Assembly (NCBI GenBank): GCA_024277475.1
Contig: JAJRVC010000089.1
Coordinates: 1-7,008, forward strand
Direction of reading: 5' to 3'
Source: Deltaproteobacteria bacterium
Lineage (GTDB): Bacteria > Desulfobacterota > Desulfobacteria > Desulfobacterales > JAFDCJ01
DNA: 7,008 nucleotides
Every line of letters begins with the position of its first letter. Position 1 is the first letter of the stretch. This document shows positions 1 through 5,675 of the stretch, piece by piece. The translations under genes were made by a program, and so were the position numbers. Below the pieces are notes generated by a model. The model saw only the letters and a program-made list of their open reading frames with translations. It did no database searches and had not been told where the DNA came from.

Positions 1-24
1 GGGATGATGGATGATCGAGGATGA
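1..24. repeat. Degenerate GGATGAT-type short repeat at window edge
   Basis: The first 24 bases consist of repeated GGATGAT / GGATGATC / GAGGATGA words and run off the left edge of the window, so the full extent is unknown. It lies downstream of livF in non-coding DNA. It has the look of the other short degenerate intergenic repeats in this window, but with so few copies visible chance cannot be excluded. Confidence 0.3.
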
Positions 25-34
25 AAGAAAAATA

Positions 35-62
35 CCTCCGTGTTCTCTGTGTCTCCGTGGTG
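35..62. repeat. CTCCGTG-type degenerate 9-mer repeat
   Basis: Three tandem words, CCTCCGTGT, TCTCTGTG and TCTCCGTGGTG, form a degenerate repeat of about 9 bp. Read on the minus strand it is TTCACCACGGAGACACAG followed by a further AGAACACGGAGG. A related copy in the other orientation is at 5676-5707. I recall this 'CACAGAG' repeat style as common between genes in several environmental bacterial lineages, but no search was possible here. Confidence 0.5.
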
Positions 63-76
63 AAAAATATTTTTCA
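61..76. repeat. 16-bp AT-rich perfect palindrome
   Basis: TGAAAAATATTTTTCA is a perfect inverted repeat directly abutting the CTCCGTG repeat, about 120 bp downstream of the livF stop. On either strand it would give a weak hairpin ending in U residues, so it could help end the operon transcript. The stem is almost all A-T, so it is not a convincing intrinsic terminator. Confidence 0.35.
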
Positions 77-140
77 GCTTTGAGCTTATATTACGCTCCA
101 AATTTATCCCGTTAAACCTTTTTGGTTTTGGTTAGACTGG

Positions 141-187
141 GATCGTCCAAACGATCTTAACAATCAAAACCATCCAAACGTTCCAAG
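141..187. repeat. Small hairpin with repeated TCCAAACG words downstream of livF
   Basis: GATCGT-CCAA-ACGATC (141-156) is a perfect 6-bp stem with a 4-base loop. The word TCCAAACG occurs in it and again at 173-180, followed by TTCCAAG. On the minus strand the hairpin lies about 40 bases after the livF stop but no T-run follows, so it is not a standard rho-independent terminator. It may be one more short dispersed repeat. Confidence 0.35.
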
Positions 188-192
188 CCCTC

Positions 193-912
193 CTATATGG
201 AGCAGTACTTCTCATACGCCTCGTTTGAGAGCTCATCGATGGTGCTCTCGTGGCAAACACTGCCTTGATAGATGATATAAGCCCGGTCGCAAATAAATTT
301 GGCAAAATTCAAATTTTGTTCAGCCAACAGGATCGACACCCCTTCATCCTTCAATGTCTGGATGATATCAGCCAATTGATCGACAATAACCGGCGCAAGA
401 CCCTCGGACGGTTCGTCAAGGATGATCATTTCAGGGTTTCCCATCAGTGTCCGGGCAATAGTGAGCATCTGCTGCTCACCGCCACTCAAGGTTCCACCCG
501 CCTGATTGCGCCGTTCAGACAAATTGGGAAACAGCTCAAACAGGCGGTCAGGCGTCCAAACCTTCAGCCCCCTCCGTGCCGGTTGCTTACCAACTTCCAG
601 ATTTTCCAGTATGGTGAGGCCGCTGAATATCCTTCGATCTTCCGGCACATAGCCCAGCCCCAGCGCACAGGTCTTAAACGGAGGCAACTTGTCAATGGGT
701 ACACCCTTGTAAGTAATATTACCGTTTTTAGGCGGCACGATTCCCATAATACTCTTGAAAGTGGTGGTCTTTCCGGCACCGTTGCGGCCAAGTAGCACGA
801 CGACTTCACCCTGGCTGATTTCAAATCCAAGGTTGAACAGTATTTGTGCTTTGCCGTAAAAGGTGTCCAACCCCTTTACTTGAAGCATGATTCCGTTGGT
901 TTTAGTTTCCAT
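193..912 (-). CDS. livF: LIV/HAAT-type ABC transporter ATPase LivF
   Basis: This is the second of the two cytoplasmic ATPase subunits that power the LIV-type uptake system, working as a partner of LivG under the LivHM channel. The 239-residue product shows Walker A GRNGAGKTT (42-50), Q-loop region YVPEDRR (88-94), ABC signature LSGGEQQML (142-150) and Walker B IILDEPSEG (163-171). The switch position reads AEQN (197-200) with Gln in place of the usual His. YVPE and EQN are hallmarks of the LivF branch, so this is LivF and not a second LivG. Length is normal for LivF. The assigned ATG at 912 has no good ribosome binding site. The ATG at codon 9 (888) has a GGA seven bases before it and would begin MLQVKGLDTFYG, closer to typical LivF starts, so the true start may be there. 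It is separated from livG by a 294-bp gap containing a long palindrome, which is unusual in this operon type. It is the last gene of the cluster. Confidence 0.95.
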   Translation of the reverse strand: METKTNGIMLQVKGLDTFYGKAQILFNLGFEISQGEVVVLLGRNGAGKTTTFKSIMGIVPPKNGNITYKGVPIDKLPPFKTCALGLGYVPEDRRIFSGLTILENLEVGKQPARRGLKVWTPDRLFELFPNLSERRNQAGGTLSGGEQQMLTIARTLMGNPEMIILDEPSEGLAPVIVDQLADIIQTLKDEGVSILLAEQNLNFAKFICDRAYIIYQGSVCHESTIDELSNEAYEKYCSI

Positions 913-947
913 AAATTATAAATCCCCGCTGCTAGGGGCTCACTTAA

Positions 948-1080
948 AAATAACTTCACATTTTAGACGCCGATCCATCCCGTCCCGCTGCGTTGCGGAA
1001 GCTCGAAATATGCTTGATGTTCCTGTGCTTCCGCGTCTTGCGGGCCGGGCGCCTCAACTTCCAAAATTGTGAATTTATTT
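948..1080. repeat. 133-bp imperfect palindromic element between livG and livF
   Basis: The two ends of this stretch are complementary over most of their length. Terminal arms AAATAACTTCACA (948-960) and TGTGAATTTATTT (1068-1080) pair at 12 of 13 positions. Inward come TTTTAG (961-966) against CCAAAA (1061-1066), GACGCC (966-971) against GGCGCC (1048-1053), CCCGC (984-988) against GCGGG (1040-1044), and a perfect 8-bp stem GCGGAAGC (995-1002) / GCTTCCGC (1027-1034) around a 24-base loop. A further side pair, CTCAACTT (1053-1060) / AAGTTGAG (1110-1117), could form an alternative structure. No transposase or clear target duplication is visible. It could be a miniature inverted-repeat element, a REP/BIME-like palindrome, or an RNA structure that sets livF expression. 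The pairing is seen; the function is inferred. Confidence 0.7.
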
Positions 1081-1170
1081 CTTCGTAAACCCTAAAGAAA
1101 GAGGCCGGCAAGTTGAGACCCCCATAGTTGCAACGTTAAGGTTAAGAGGCTGAGAAAAATGCCAACCCAA
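1075..1170 (-). CDS. Possible 31-residue ORF with strong SD between livG and livF
   Basis: On the minus strand a perfect AGGAGG (1181-1176) is followed after 5 bases by TTG (1170-1168) and 31 codons ending in TAA (1077-1075). The product would contain MGVSTCRPLSLGFTKK at its C-terminus. It matches no family I recognise. It starts about 37 bases after the livG stop, crosses the GTTGCAAC palindrome and ends inside the terminal arm of the 948-1080 palindromic element. The AGGAGG lies in a purine-rich tract (minus strand of about 1171-1208), so it may be accidental, and the use of TTG weakens the case. It is most likely non-coding and is listed because SD, spacing and stop are all in place. Confidence 0.15.
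   Translation of the reverse strand: MGWHFSQPLNLNVATMGVSTCRPLSLGFTKK
1123..1135. promoter_or_regulatory. GTTGCAAC palindromic site, copy 1
   Basis: CATAGTTGCAACG holds the perfect 8-bp palindrome GTTGCAAC (1127-1134). The same 13 bases recur at 1983-1995 upstream of livG, and the core recurs at 6649-6656 upstream of UPF0280. This copy is about 210 bp upstream of livF. It could be a regulator binding site or part of a dispersed repeat; neither is shown. Confidence 0.35.
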
Positions 1171-1206
1171 GCCTTCCTCCTTTTTACTTCTCAACTTCTT
1201 TTCTTC

Positions 1207-1953
1207 TCAATGTTGTCTTCCGAGATAAATCTGCTGAACCTTATTATTCTCACGCACCTCAGCCGCTGTTCCCTCTGCAACCAGTTCACCGCGGTTGAGT
1301 ACAATAATGCGATCGGAATGGGTAAAGACAACCTCCATATCATGCTCGGTAAACAAGACACCGATGTTTCGATTCCGCACAATTTCGGAAGTCAATTCCA
1401 TTAAGGACTGGCGCTCGGCAGGCCCCATACCGGCAGTGGGTTCATCCATCAGCAGCAATTTAGGCTGATTGGCCAAAGCCACGGCCAGCTCAACCCGTTT
1501 CAAATCCCCGTAAGCAAGAACACCACAGGCCCGGTCATGCTGGTCTTCGATCCCGACAAGCTTGAGCAGTTCCATGGATTCATCACTATAAAGCCGGCGG
1601 ACTTTGCTGAATAGGGATTTGGTCTGCCGGTGATAGGACAGGACCGCCATTTTTATGTTTTCCAGTACGGTCATCGATGCAAAAGTGGCCGTGATCTGAA
1701 AGGTACGACCCACTCCCAATTCCCAGACCTGCCGCGGTTTGTAGCCATTTATTTTTTTACCCATGATGACTACCCGGCCGTAATCCGGTTGCAGCTGGCC
1801 GTTAATCAAGTTGAAGCAGGTTGACTTGCCGGCGCCATTCGGACCGATCATCGCCAGCAACTGGCCCTCTCCCAGATCAAAGCTGAGATTTTTAACTGCC
1901 TGCACTCCGCCAAAAGACTTGGCAAGTTCATGCACTTCAAGTACTTTTGTCAT
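1207..1953 (-). CDS. livG: LIV/HAAT-type ABC transporter ATPase LivG
   Basis: This is the first cytoplasmic ATPase of the LIV-type importer and would pair with LivF to drive transport through LivHM. The 248-residue product has Walker A GPNGAGKST (37-45), the LivG Q-loop motif GRTFQ (82-86), signature LAYGDLKRVELA (146-157), Walker B LLLMDEPTAGMGP (166-178) and switch His in FTEHDM (201-206). The signature has Ala in place of the usual Ser, a variant I recall as common in LivG and not a sign of inactivity. Length is close to the usual ~255. The ATG at 1953 is supported by GAGGT (1969-1965) on the minus strand, though the 11-base spacing is long. It follows livHM after a 408-bp gap, far longer than normal for these genes. 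A GTTGCAAC site lies about 30 bp upstream. Confidence 0.95.
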   Translation of the reverse strand: MTKVLEVHELAKSFGGVQAVKNLSFDLGEGQLLAMIGPNGAGKSTCFNLINGQLQPDYGRVVIMGKKINGYKPRQVWELGVGRTFQITATFASMTVLENIKMAVLSYHRQTKSLFSKVRRLYSDESMELLKLVGIEDQHDRACGVLAYGDLKRVELAVALANQPKLLLMDEPTAGMGPAERQSLMELTSEIVRNRNIGVLFTEHDMEVVFTHSDRIIVLNRGELVAEGTAAEVRENNKVQQIYLGRQH

Positions 1954-1982
1954 TGAATTATGTTACCTCATGTGAAACTATA

Positions 1983-1995
1983 CATAGTTGCAACG
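1983..1995. promoter_or_regulatory. GTTGCAAC palindromic site, copy 2
   Basis: CATAGTTGCAACG, identical over 13 bases to 1123-1135, has its palindrome core at 1987-1994, about 34 bp upstream of the livG start. It overlaps a small hairpin AACTA-TACA-TAGTT (1976-1989). Its position just upstream of a gene fits an operator, but no promoter is evident nearby and a dispersed repeat is equally possible. Confidence 0.4.
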
Positions 1996-2023
1996 ATAGG
2001 GTGAATTGAGTAGATACCCGGGT

Positions 2024-2081
2024 CCAGAGGGCCCGTCGAAGATCCCGCTCCGCGGGGGCACTGGTTCTTCCCTGAAAGGGA
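2024..2081. repeat. GC-rich hairpin pair in the livHM-livG gap
   Basis: CCAG (2024-2027) / CTGG (2061-2064), GCC (2031-2033) / GGC (2057-2059) and CCCGC-TCC-GCGGG (2044-2056) nest into one branched stem. A second short hairpin, TCCCT-GAA-AGGGA (2069-2081), follows directly. Read on the plus strand the second hairpin precedes TGTTTATTTTATT and resembles a weak terminator, but the genes run on the other strand. On the minus strand both would sit in the untranslated region before livG and could slow or stop transcription, or protect RNA ends. Confidence 0.45.
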
Positions 2082-2101
2082 GTGTTTATTTTATTACATA
2101 T

Positions 2102-2131
2102 AAGTGCCTAAAATGAGCTAAAGTGCCTAAA
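2102..2131. repeat. Direct repeat AAGTGCCTAAA, two copies
   Basis: AAGTGCCTAAA at 2102-2112 and 2121-2131 is repeated exactly with a 19-base period, and ATGAGCTAA lies between as a weaker middle unit. The run therefore looks like three degenerate units of 9-10 bp. It is in non-coding DNA and directly precedes the TGACAATCTC repeat. Confidence 0.45.
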
Positions 2132-2136
2132 TTTAT

Positions 2137-2165
2137 TGACAATCTCCTAATAAGTGTAAAATTTT
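2137..2165 (+). repeat. Dispersed repeat TGACAATCTC...AAAATTTT, copy 1
   Basis: This 29-base stretch matches the reverse complement of 6692-6719 apart from two substitutions and one short indel region. Both copies start with TGACAATCTC and end with AAAATTTT, and the middle is TAA, one variable base, then AAGT in both. The copies lie in two different gaps of the same locus in opposite orientation. Confidence 0.55.
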
Positions 2166-2197
2166 ATTTTTGTGGTTTTTGTGCCTTTTTGCGGCCA

Positions 2198-2211
2198 CAT
2201 CAATATTGATG
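2198..2211. promoter_or_regulatory. 14-bp perfect palindrome CATCAATATTGATG
   Basis: CATCAATATTGATG is fully self-complementary with no central loop, the geometry of a dimeric regulator site and not of an RNA hairpin. It lies about 245 bp upstream of livG in the large gap. I do not recognise it as the box of a named regulator. Confidence 0.35.
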
Positions 2212-2250
2212 ACGCTACGCGTTATCTATTTTAAAACAAGCGAACTGCTG

Positions 2251-2264
2251 AATTTTTAAAAATT
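2251..2264. repeat. 14-bp AT-only palindrome flanked by GCGA/TCGC
   Basis: AATTTTTAAAAATT is a perfect palindrome, flanked at a distance by GCGA (2240-2243) and TCGC (2268-2271), which also pair. It is about 100 bp past the livHM stop on the minus strand. A run of A/T of this kind can arise by chance, so weight is low. Confidence 0.25.
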
Positions 2265-2307
2265 GGATCGCTATGCTCCGTCTTTTTTTAAATCGATGGA
2301 ATTCCTA

Positions 2308-2354
2308 AATTCGTCAATCTTCATTCGGCATTCGTCATTGCTAAGTCATTCGTC
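2308..2354. repeat. Degenerate CATTCGTC repeat downstream of livHM
   Basis: ATTCGTC / CATTCGGC / CATTCGTC / CATTCGTC words recur at short irregular spacing just after the livHM stop. On the minus strand they read as GACGAATG. Similar TATTCGACATTCGATATTC words occur at 6721-6739 upstream of UPF0280, beside copy 2 of the TGACAATCTC repeat, so the two repeat families keep company in both gaps. Confidence 0.45.
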
Positions 2355-2361
2355 CTTCCAT

Positions 2362-4209
2362 TCAGGTTGGGTCCTCGAAATACTTACCGAATCGATCGTG
2401 AATAGAGCCGGCAATTCCCTGGGGAAAAGCCACTACCAGAAAAATGAAAATTAAACCCAAAATCAGCTGCCAGAACTCAATTCGTGATATCTTATCGTGC
2501 AACCAGGTAAATGCCGCCGATCCGATCACGGGCCCGAAGAGGGTCTCAACTCCGCCGAGCAGTACCATATACAAAAAATCAAATGAGCGCGGAATCGCCA
2601 TTTCGTCCGGGAATACACTGCCTTTGGAAAACACGTAAATTCCTCCGGCCAGCCCCGTAAAAACACCGGCAATAATAAATGCCAGCCATTGGTGTCGGCG
2701 CAGGTTGATCCCGATGGAATCCACCCGCAGGGCCGAATCACGACAGGCGCGCAGGGTGTATCCGAAAGGCGTAAAAACAAGGTGACGTAAAACAAGAATC
2801 CCGCCAGTGCACAGCACCATGGTAAGATAGTAAAACACAACTTTGTCATCGGCCCACTGCGAGGGCCAGATGCTTAAAATGCCATCGTCGCCGCCGGTAA
2901 ATTCACCCCATTGAAAGACAATCGACCAGCAGATCTGTGCAAACGCCAATGTGAGCATGGCAAAGTATACGCCTGACAGGCGGACACAGAACCATCCGAT
3001 GATCAGCGCCAGCAACCCGGTTAACAGGGGTGCTAAAAGCAGGGCCAGTTCCATGGGGGTTTGTACATAATGGACCATCAGGGCGGCCGCATAGGCACCT
3101 CCGCCAAAAAAGGCGGCATGGCCGAAAGACACCATGCCTCCCGGTCCGAATAAAAAATACACGCTCATACAGGCCAAGGCAAAAATGGCAATCTCTGTCA
3201 TCAGAATCAGCTGAAACGTTTCCACAAATAAGGGCAGCAGCAGAATAAGAACCAATAAACCCAGGCCGAGCAGTTTTAGCCTTCCGGATGCTGGTCGCAG
3301 TAGAGACTCGGCCACTCCGGAAGATCCATGCTCATGGGACTCGGCTTTGCCCAAAAGGCCGTGGGGACGGATCACCAGCACGACGGCCATCACCAGGAAC
3401 ATCAATACCAGGGTACTTGCCGGAAAGACTAAAACCCCGAATGAACTGAGTTCACCGATAATCACGGCGGCCAGATAGGCGCCGGGGATACTGCCCATAC
3501 CACCGACCACCACGACGACGAAAGCGGCGGCGATCACATTTAAATCCATCAGGAGATCCGCTCCGCCTTTGGGCAGTTGAACAGCACCTCCCAACCCGGC
3601 CAGAAAAGAACCCAGGAAAAACACACTTGTAAAAAGCCGGGTTTGATTGACACCGAGTGCGTCGGACATCTCCCGGTCTTCGGTGGCGGCACGCACCAGA
3701 ACACCCCATCGGGTTCGATTTAACAGAAGCCACAGTCCCCCGAGGATTACGGGTGCAATTAAGATCAGCACCAGGTCATACTGCGGCAGCAGCGATCCCA
3801 TGATGTCTATGCTGCCCTTCAACCCCGGAGCCCTGGGGCCCAGCAGGTCCTCGGCTCCGAAAAGCCAGCGGGACAGATCCTGAATGATCAGGACGATCCC
3901 GAAGGTTGCAAAAAGGATGAAAAGCTCCGGAGCATGGTACAAACGTCTCAATAAAAATACTTCCACAATAACGCCGATCAAGCCTACAGCCACCGCGGCG
4001 AGCAAGATGCTGCTCCAGAATGAAAAAATGCCGGCCGGCAGATAAGCGGCTATGTAATAAGCCAGGTAGGCGCCGACCATGTAAAAAGAGCCGTGAGCCA
4101 TGTTAACGATTCGCGAAACACCGAAAATAAGCGACAAACCGCAGGCCACAAGAAATAAGCCGGAAGCATCCGATAAACCCGTAAGAAATTGTACGATGTA
4201 AAAACCCAA
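2362..4209 (-). CDS. livHM: Fused LIV-type ABC permease LivH-LivM
   Basis: This inner-membrane permease carries both channel subunits of the LIV/HAAT importer in one 615-residue chain. Residues 1-~285 are LivH-like: SRIVNMAHGSFYMVGAY (32-48), the ATPase-contact loop RAATEDREMSDALGVN (173-188) and GGMGSIPGAYLAAVI (236-250). A short hydrophilic linker with ESHEHGSS (290-297) follows. Residues ~310-615 are LivM-like: GPGGMVSFGHAAFFGGGAYA (355-374), TGGDDGI (438-444), the second contact loop RACRDSALRVDSIGIN (487-502) and LGGVETLFGPVIGSA (551-565). Both halves are rich in membrane segments. Separate LivH and LivM proteins are each about 300 residues, so nothing is missing. The start is TTG (4209-4207), preceded by AGGA at a 10-base spacing; it places the LivH motifs at the usual distance from the N-terminus. 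The gaps on both sides (217 and 408 bp) are long for this operon. Confidence 0.95.
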   Translation of the reverse strand: MGFYIVQFLTGLSDASGLFLVACGLSLIFGVSRIVNMAHGSFYMVGAYLAYYIAAYLPAGIFSFWSSILLAAVAVGLIGVIVEVFLLRRLYHAPELFILFATFGIVLIIQDLSRWLFGAEDLLGPRAPGLKGSIDIMGSLLPQYDLVLILIAPVILGGLWLLLNRTRWGVLVRAATEDREMSDALGVNQTRLFTSVFFLGSFLAGLGGAVQLPKGGADLLMDLNVIAAAFVVVVVGGMGSIPGAYLAAVIIGELSSFGVLVFPASTLVLMFLVMAVVLVIRPHGLLGKAESHEHGSSGVAESLLRPASGRLKLLGLGLLVLILLLPLFVETFQLILMTEIAIFALACMSVYFLFGPGGMVSFGHAAFFGGGAYAAALMVHYVQTPMELALLLAPLLTGLLALIIGWFCVRLSGVYFAMLTLAFAQICWSIVFQWGEFTGGDDGILSIWPSQWADDKVVFYYLTMVLCTGGILVLRHLVFTPFGYTLRACRDSALRVDSIGINLRRHQWLAFIIAGVFTGLAGGIYVFSKGSVFPDEMAIPRSFDFLYMVLLGGVETLFGPVIGSAAFTWLHDKISRIEFWQLILGLIFIFLVVAFPQGIAGSIHDRFGKYFEDPT

Positions 4210-4219
4210 GTTAAATATT

Positions 4220-4223
4220 TCCT
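4220..4223 (-). promoter_or_regulatory. Weak ribosome binding site for the livHM TTG start
   Basis: AGGA on the minus strand lies 10 bases before TTG (4209-4207). No ATG or GTG occurs near the right place in this frame. The weak SD plus TTG suggests that permease translation is low compared with the binding protein, which has AAGGAG and ATG. This fits the usual need for excess binding protein. Confidence 0.5.
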
Positions 4224-4280
4224 ATAAACAGTTAGGGGTAATCCGGGGTTATTTTTGCTTATTTAGAAAACAACCCTTTT

Positions 4281-4390
4281 AATTCATAAGCCGCCGGCAC
4301 CGATCAGATTTGCACCCGTCAAGCATACCCTCGCGGTAACGGTAGAACCTTTTAAATTCTCATCCCGGCAGAGCCGGTGGCCTATGAACT
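4281..4390. repeat. 110-bp imperfect palindromic element between SBP gene and livHM
   Basis: The terminal arms AATTCATAAGCCGCCGGC (4281-4298) and GCCGGTGGCCTATGAACT (4373-4390) pair at 15 of 18 positions. In minus-strand RNA two of the three mismatches become G-U pairs. A second inner stem pairs GATCAGATTTG (4302-4312) with TAAATTCTCATC (4353-4364), allowing a bulge and two mismatches. A local hairpin CCGGC-AGA-GCCGG (4365-4377) competes with the outer arm, so two folds are possible. No T-run follows, so it is not an ordinary terminator. No transposase or flanking duplication is seen. It may be a miniature inverted-repeat element or a structured RNA that protects the 3' end of the binding-protein message, as REP sequences do between malE and malF in E. 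coli. Confidence 0.65.
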
Positions 4391-4426
4391 GAGTTAGAAT
4401 CAGCTGAACCGCATCAGGGTTTTTCT

Positions 4427-5638
4427 CTACTTTTGGGGTCGCAATTTCATAACCTCTGCGTCAGACGGTAGATAGTTTTTGCCGTCCTCATACCGCCAGT
4501 CTACCATAACACCTTTGCCGTCTTTCAGGGCGGTATGACCCACGAAAGCTCCCATGGTGGACTGGTGGTCGATTTTACGGTAGGTAATCGGTCCGATAAT
4601 CGAATCAAAGGTAAGTCCTTCCATGGCATCCACCATTTTTTCCGTATCAGTCGAATTCGCCTTTTTCAGCATGTGGTAGACGGACATCAGGGTGTTGTAC
4701 CCGACCACCGATCCCGTGCGCGGATAATCGTTAAACTTTTTCTGATAAGCTTCGACAAATTTTACGTGGGGCTGATCTTTAATATCCTTCCAGGGATAAC
4801 CGGTTACCAGCCACCCTTCCGGAGCTTCATCTTTGAGGGGATCAAGATATTCAGGCTCACCGGTTAATAAACTTACCACAAATACATCTTTAAAAAATCC
4901 TCTTAGTTTGCCTTCCCGCACGAACTTGGCCAGATCACCGCCGAATGTAACATTGTAAATGGCTTGCGGCTTGGCGTCTGCCAGGGCCTGAATTTCAGCA
5001 CCGGCATTTATTTTAAATAAAGCCGGCCATTGCTCGGCAACAAATTCAACGTCCGGCCGTTTGGCTTTTAGGACTTTTTTAAAAGACTTAACGGCATCTT
5101 TACCGTAGGCATAGTTCGGTGCGATGGTGGCCCAGCGTTTGGCAGGATTTTTCGCGGCCTCTTCGGCCAGCATGGCGGCCTGCATATAGGTCGAGGGTCG
5201 CAGGCGGAAAGTGTAGCGATTTCCCTTGGCCCACACCACCGCGTCGGACAGCGGCTCGGCGGCAACAAACAGCACTTTGTTGCGTTTGGCAAAATCAGTC
5301 ACGGCCAGGCCCACATGAGAAAAAAAAGTGCCCATGAGCAGGACGACTTTGTCTTTTCGAACCAGTTCTTCGGCTACGGTTACCGCCGTCCCCGGTTTGC
5401 CGGCGTCGTCACGAGAGATGACTTCAAGCTTTTTGCCCATGACACCGCCTGAATTGTTAATTTCCTCAAGGGCAAGCTGCCAGCCATTGCGGTACGGAAA
5501 AGTAAAATTCGTTAATTTGCTGTAGGTCTGAATCTCACCGATCTTAATGGTATCACCGGCAAAAACGCCTGATGAAGCACCCGTTATCAGCAAGGCTGCG
5601 ATAGTTAAGACCGTCAGGATAAGTTTTGTTGTTTTCAT
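4427..5638 (-). CDS. LIV-type periplasmic substrate-binding protein
   Basis: This is a periplasmic binding protein (Peripla_BP_6 / LivJ-LivK superfamily) that would capture an amino acid or similar ligand and deliver it to LivHM. The 403-residue product begins with a classic Sec signal peptide: KTTK, then a hydrophobic core, with likely cleavage after VFA at 27. No lipobox Cys is present, so it should be soluble. Mature-domain family motifs are NGWQLALEEINNSGGVMGKK (51-70), RDDAGKP (76-82), GTFFSHVGLAV (103-113, the usual ligand-contact region), FRLRPST (144-150) and YAYGKD (176-181). Length is normal for the family. The start is firm: ATG at 5638 with AAGGAG 8 bases upstream. The stop is TAG. 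It lies 84 bp after UPF0280 and 217 bp before livHM. The ligand is not predictable; LIV-type binders also take amides, urea, aromatic acids and other small molecules, so no livJ/livK symbol is given. Confidence 0.93.
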   Translation of the reverse strand: MKTTKLILTVLTIAALLITGASSGVFAGDTIKIGEIQTYSKLTNFTFPYRNGWQLALEEINNSGGVMGKKLEVISRDDAGKPGTAVTVAEELVRKDKVVLLMGTFFSHVGLAVTDFAKRNKVLFVAAEPLSDAVVWAKGNRYTFRLRPSTYMQAAMLAEEAAKNPAKRWATIAPNYAYGKDAVKSFKKVLKAKRPDVEFVAEQWPALFKINAGAEIQALADAKPQAIYNVTFGGDLAKFVREGKLRGFFKDVFVVSLLTGEPEYLDPLKDEAPEGWLVTGYPWKDIKDQPHVKFVEAYQKKFNDYPRTGSVVGYNTLMSVYHMLKKANSTDTEKMVDAMEGLTFDSIIGPITYRKIDHQSTMGAFVGHTALKDGKGVMVDWRYEDGKNYLPSDAEVMKLRPQK

Positions 5639-5646
5639 GTTTCTTT

Positions 5647-5652
5647 CTCCTT
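5647..5652 (-). promoter_or_regulatory. Strong ribosome binding site for the SBP gene
   Basis: AAGGAG on the minus strand, with an 8-base spacer before ATG (5638-5636), is the only textbook site among the five genes. It fixes the start and predicts high translation, in keeping with a binding protein needed in excess over the membrane complex. Confidence 0.8.
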
Positions 5653-5675
5653 TTAAGTTAAGGGTTTAGTAGTAG

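Noticed and set aside
146..163. LivG signature LAYGD as a degenerate ATPase motif
   Set aside because: These are residue positions of LivG. Walker A, Walker B, Q-loop and switch His are all intact, and LAYGD/LSYGD variants are normal in LivG.
250..795. Plus-strand 181-codon frame
   Set aside because: It is antisense to livF, which has all ABC ATPase motifs. No domain is evident in the plus product.
2069..2092. Rho-independent terminator TCCCT-GAA-AGGGA followed by T-rich DNA
   Set aside because: It would work only on the plus strand, where no gene is present, and the 5-bp stem and broken T-run are weak.
2136..2162. Plus-strand promoter TTGACA-15-TAAAAT
   Set aside because: The spacing is short, no plus-strand gene follows, and the sequence is part of a dispersed AT-rich repeat.
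4281..4390. Integron attC site
   Set aside because: The palindrome is of suitable size, but the ends do not carry the RYYYAAC and GTTRRRY core boxes and no integrase is near.
4284..4460. Stop-free minus frame ending CLTGANLIGAGGL, like pentapeptide repeats
   Set aside because: The open stretch is 58 codons without an ATG or GTG, begins inside the SBP gene in another frame and covers the palindromic element. Such a length is not rare over six frames, and the A-N-L-x-G likeness rests on one or two units.
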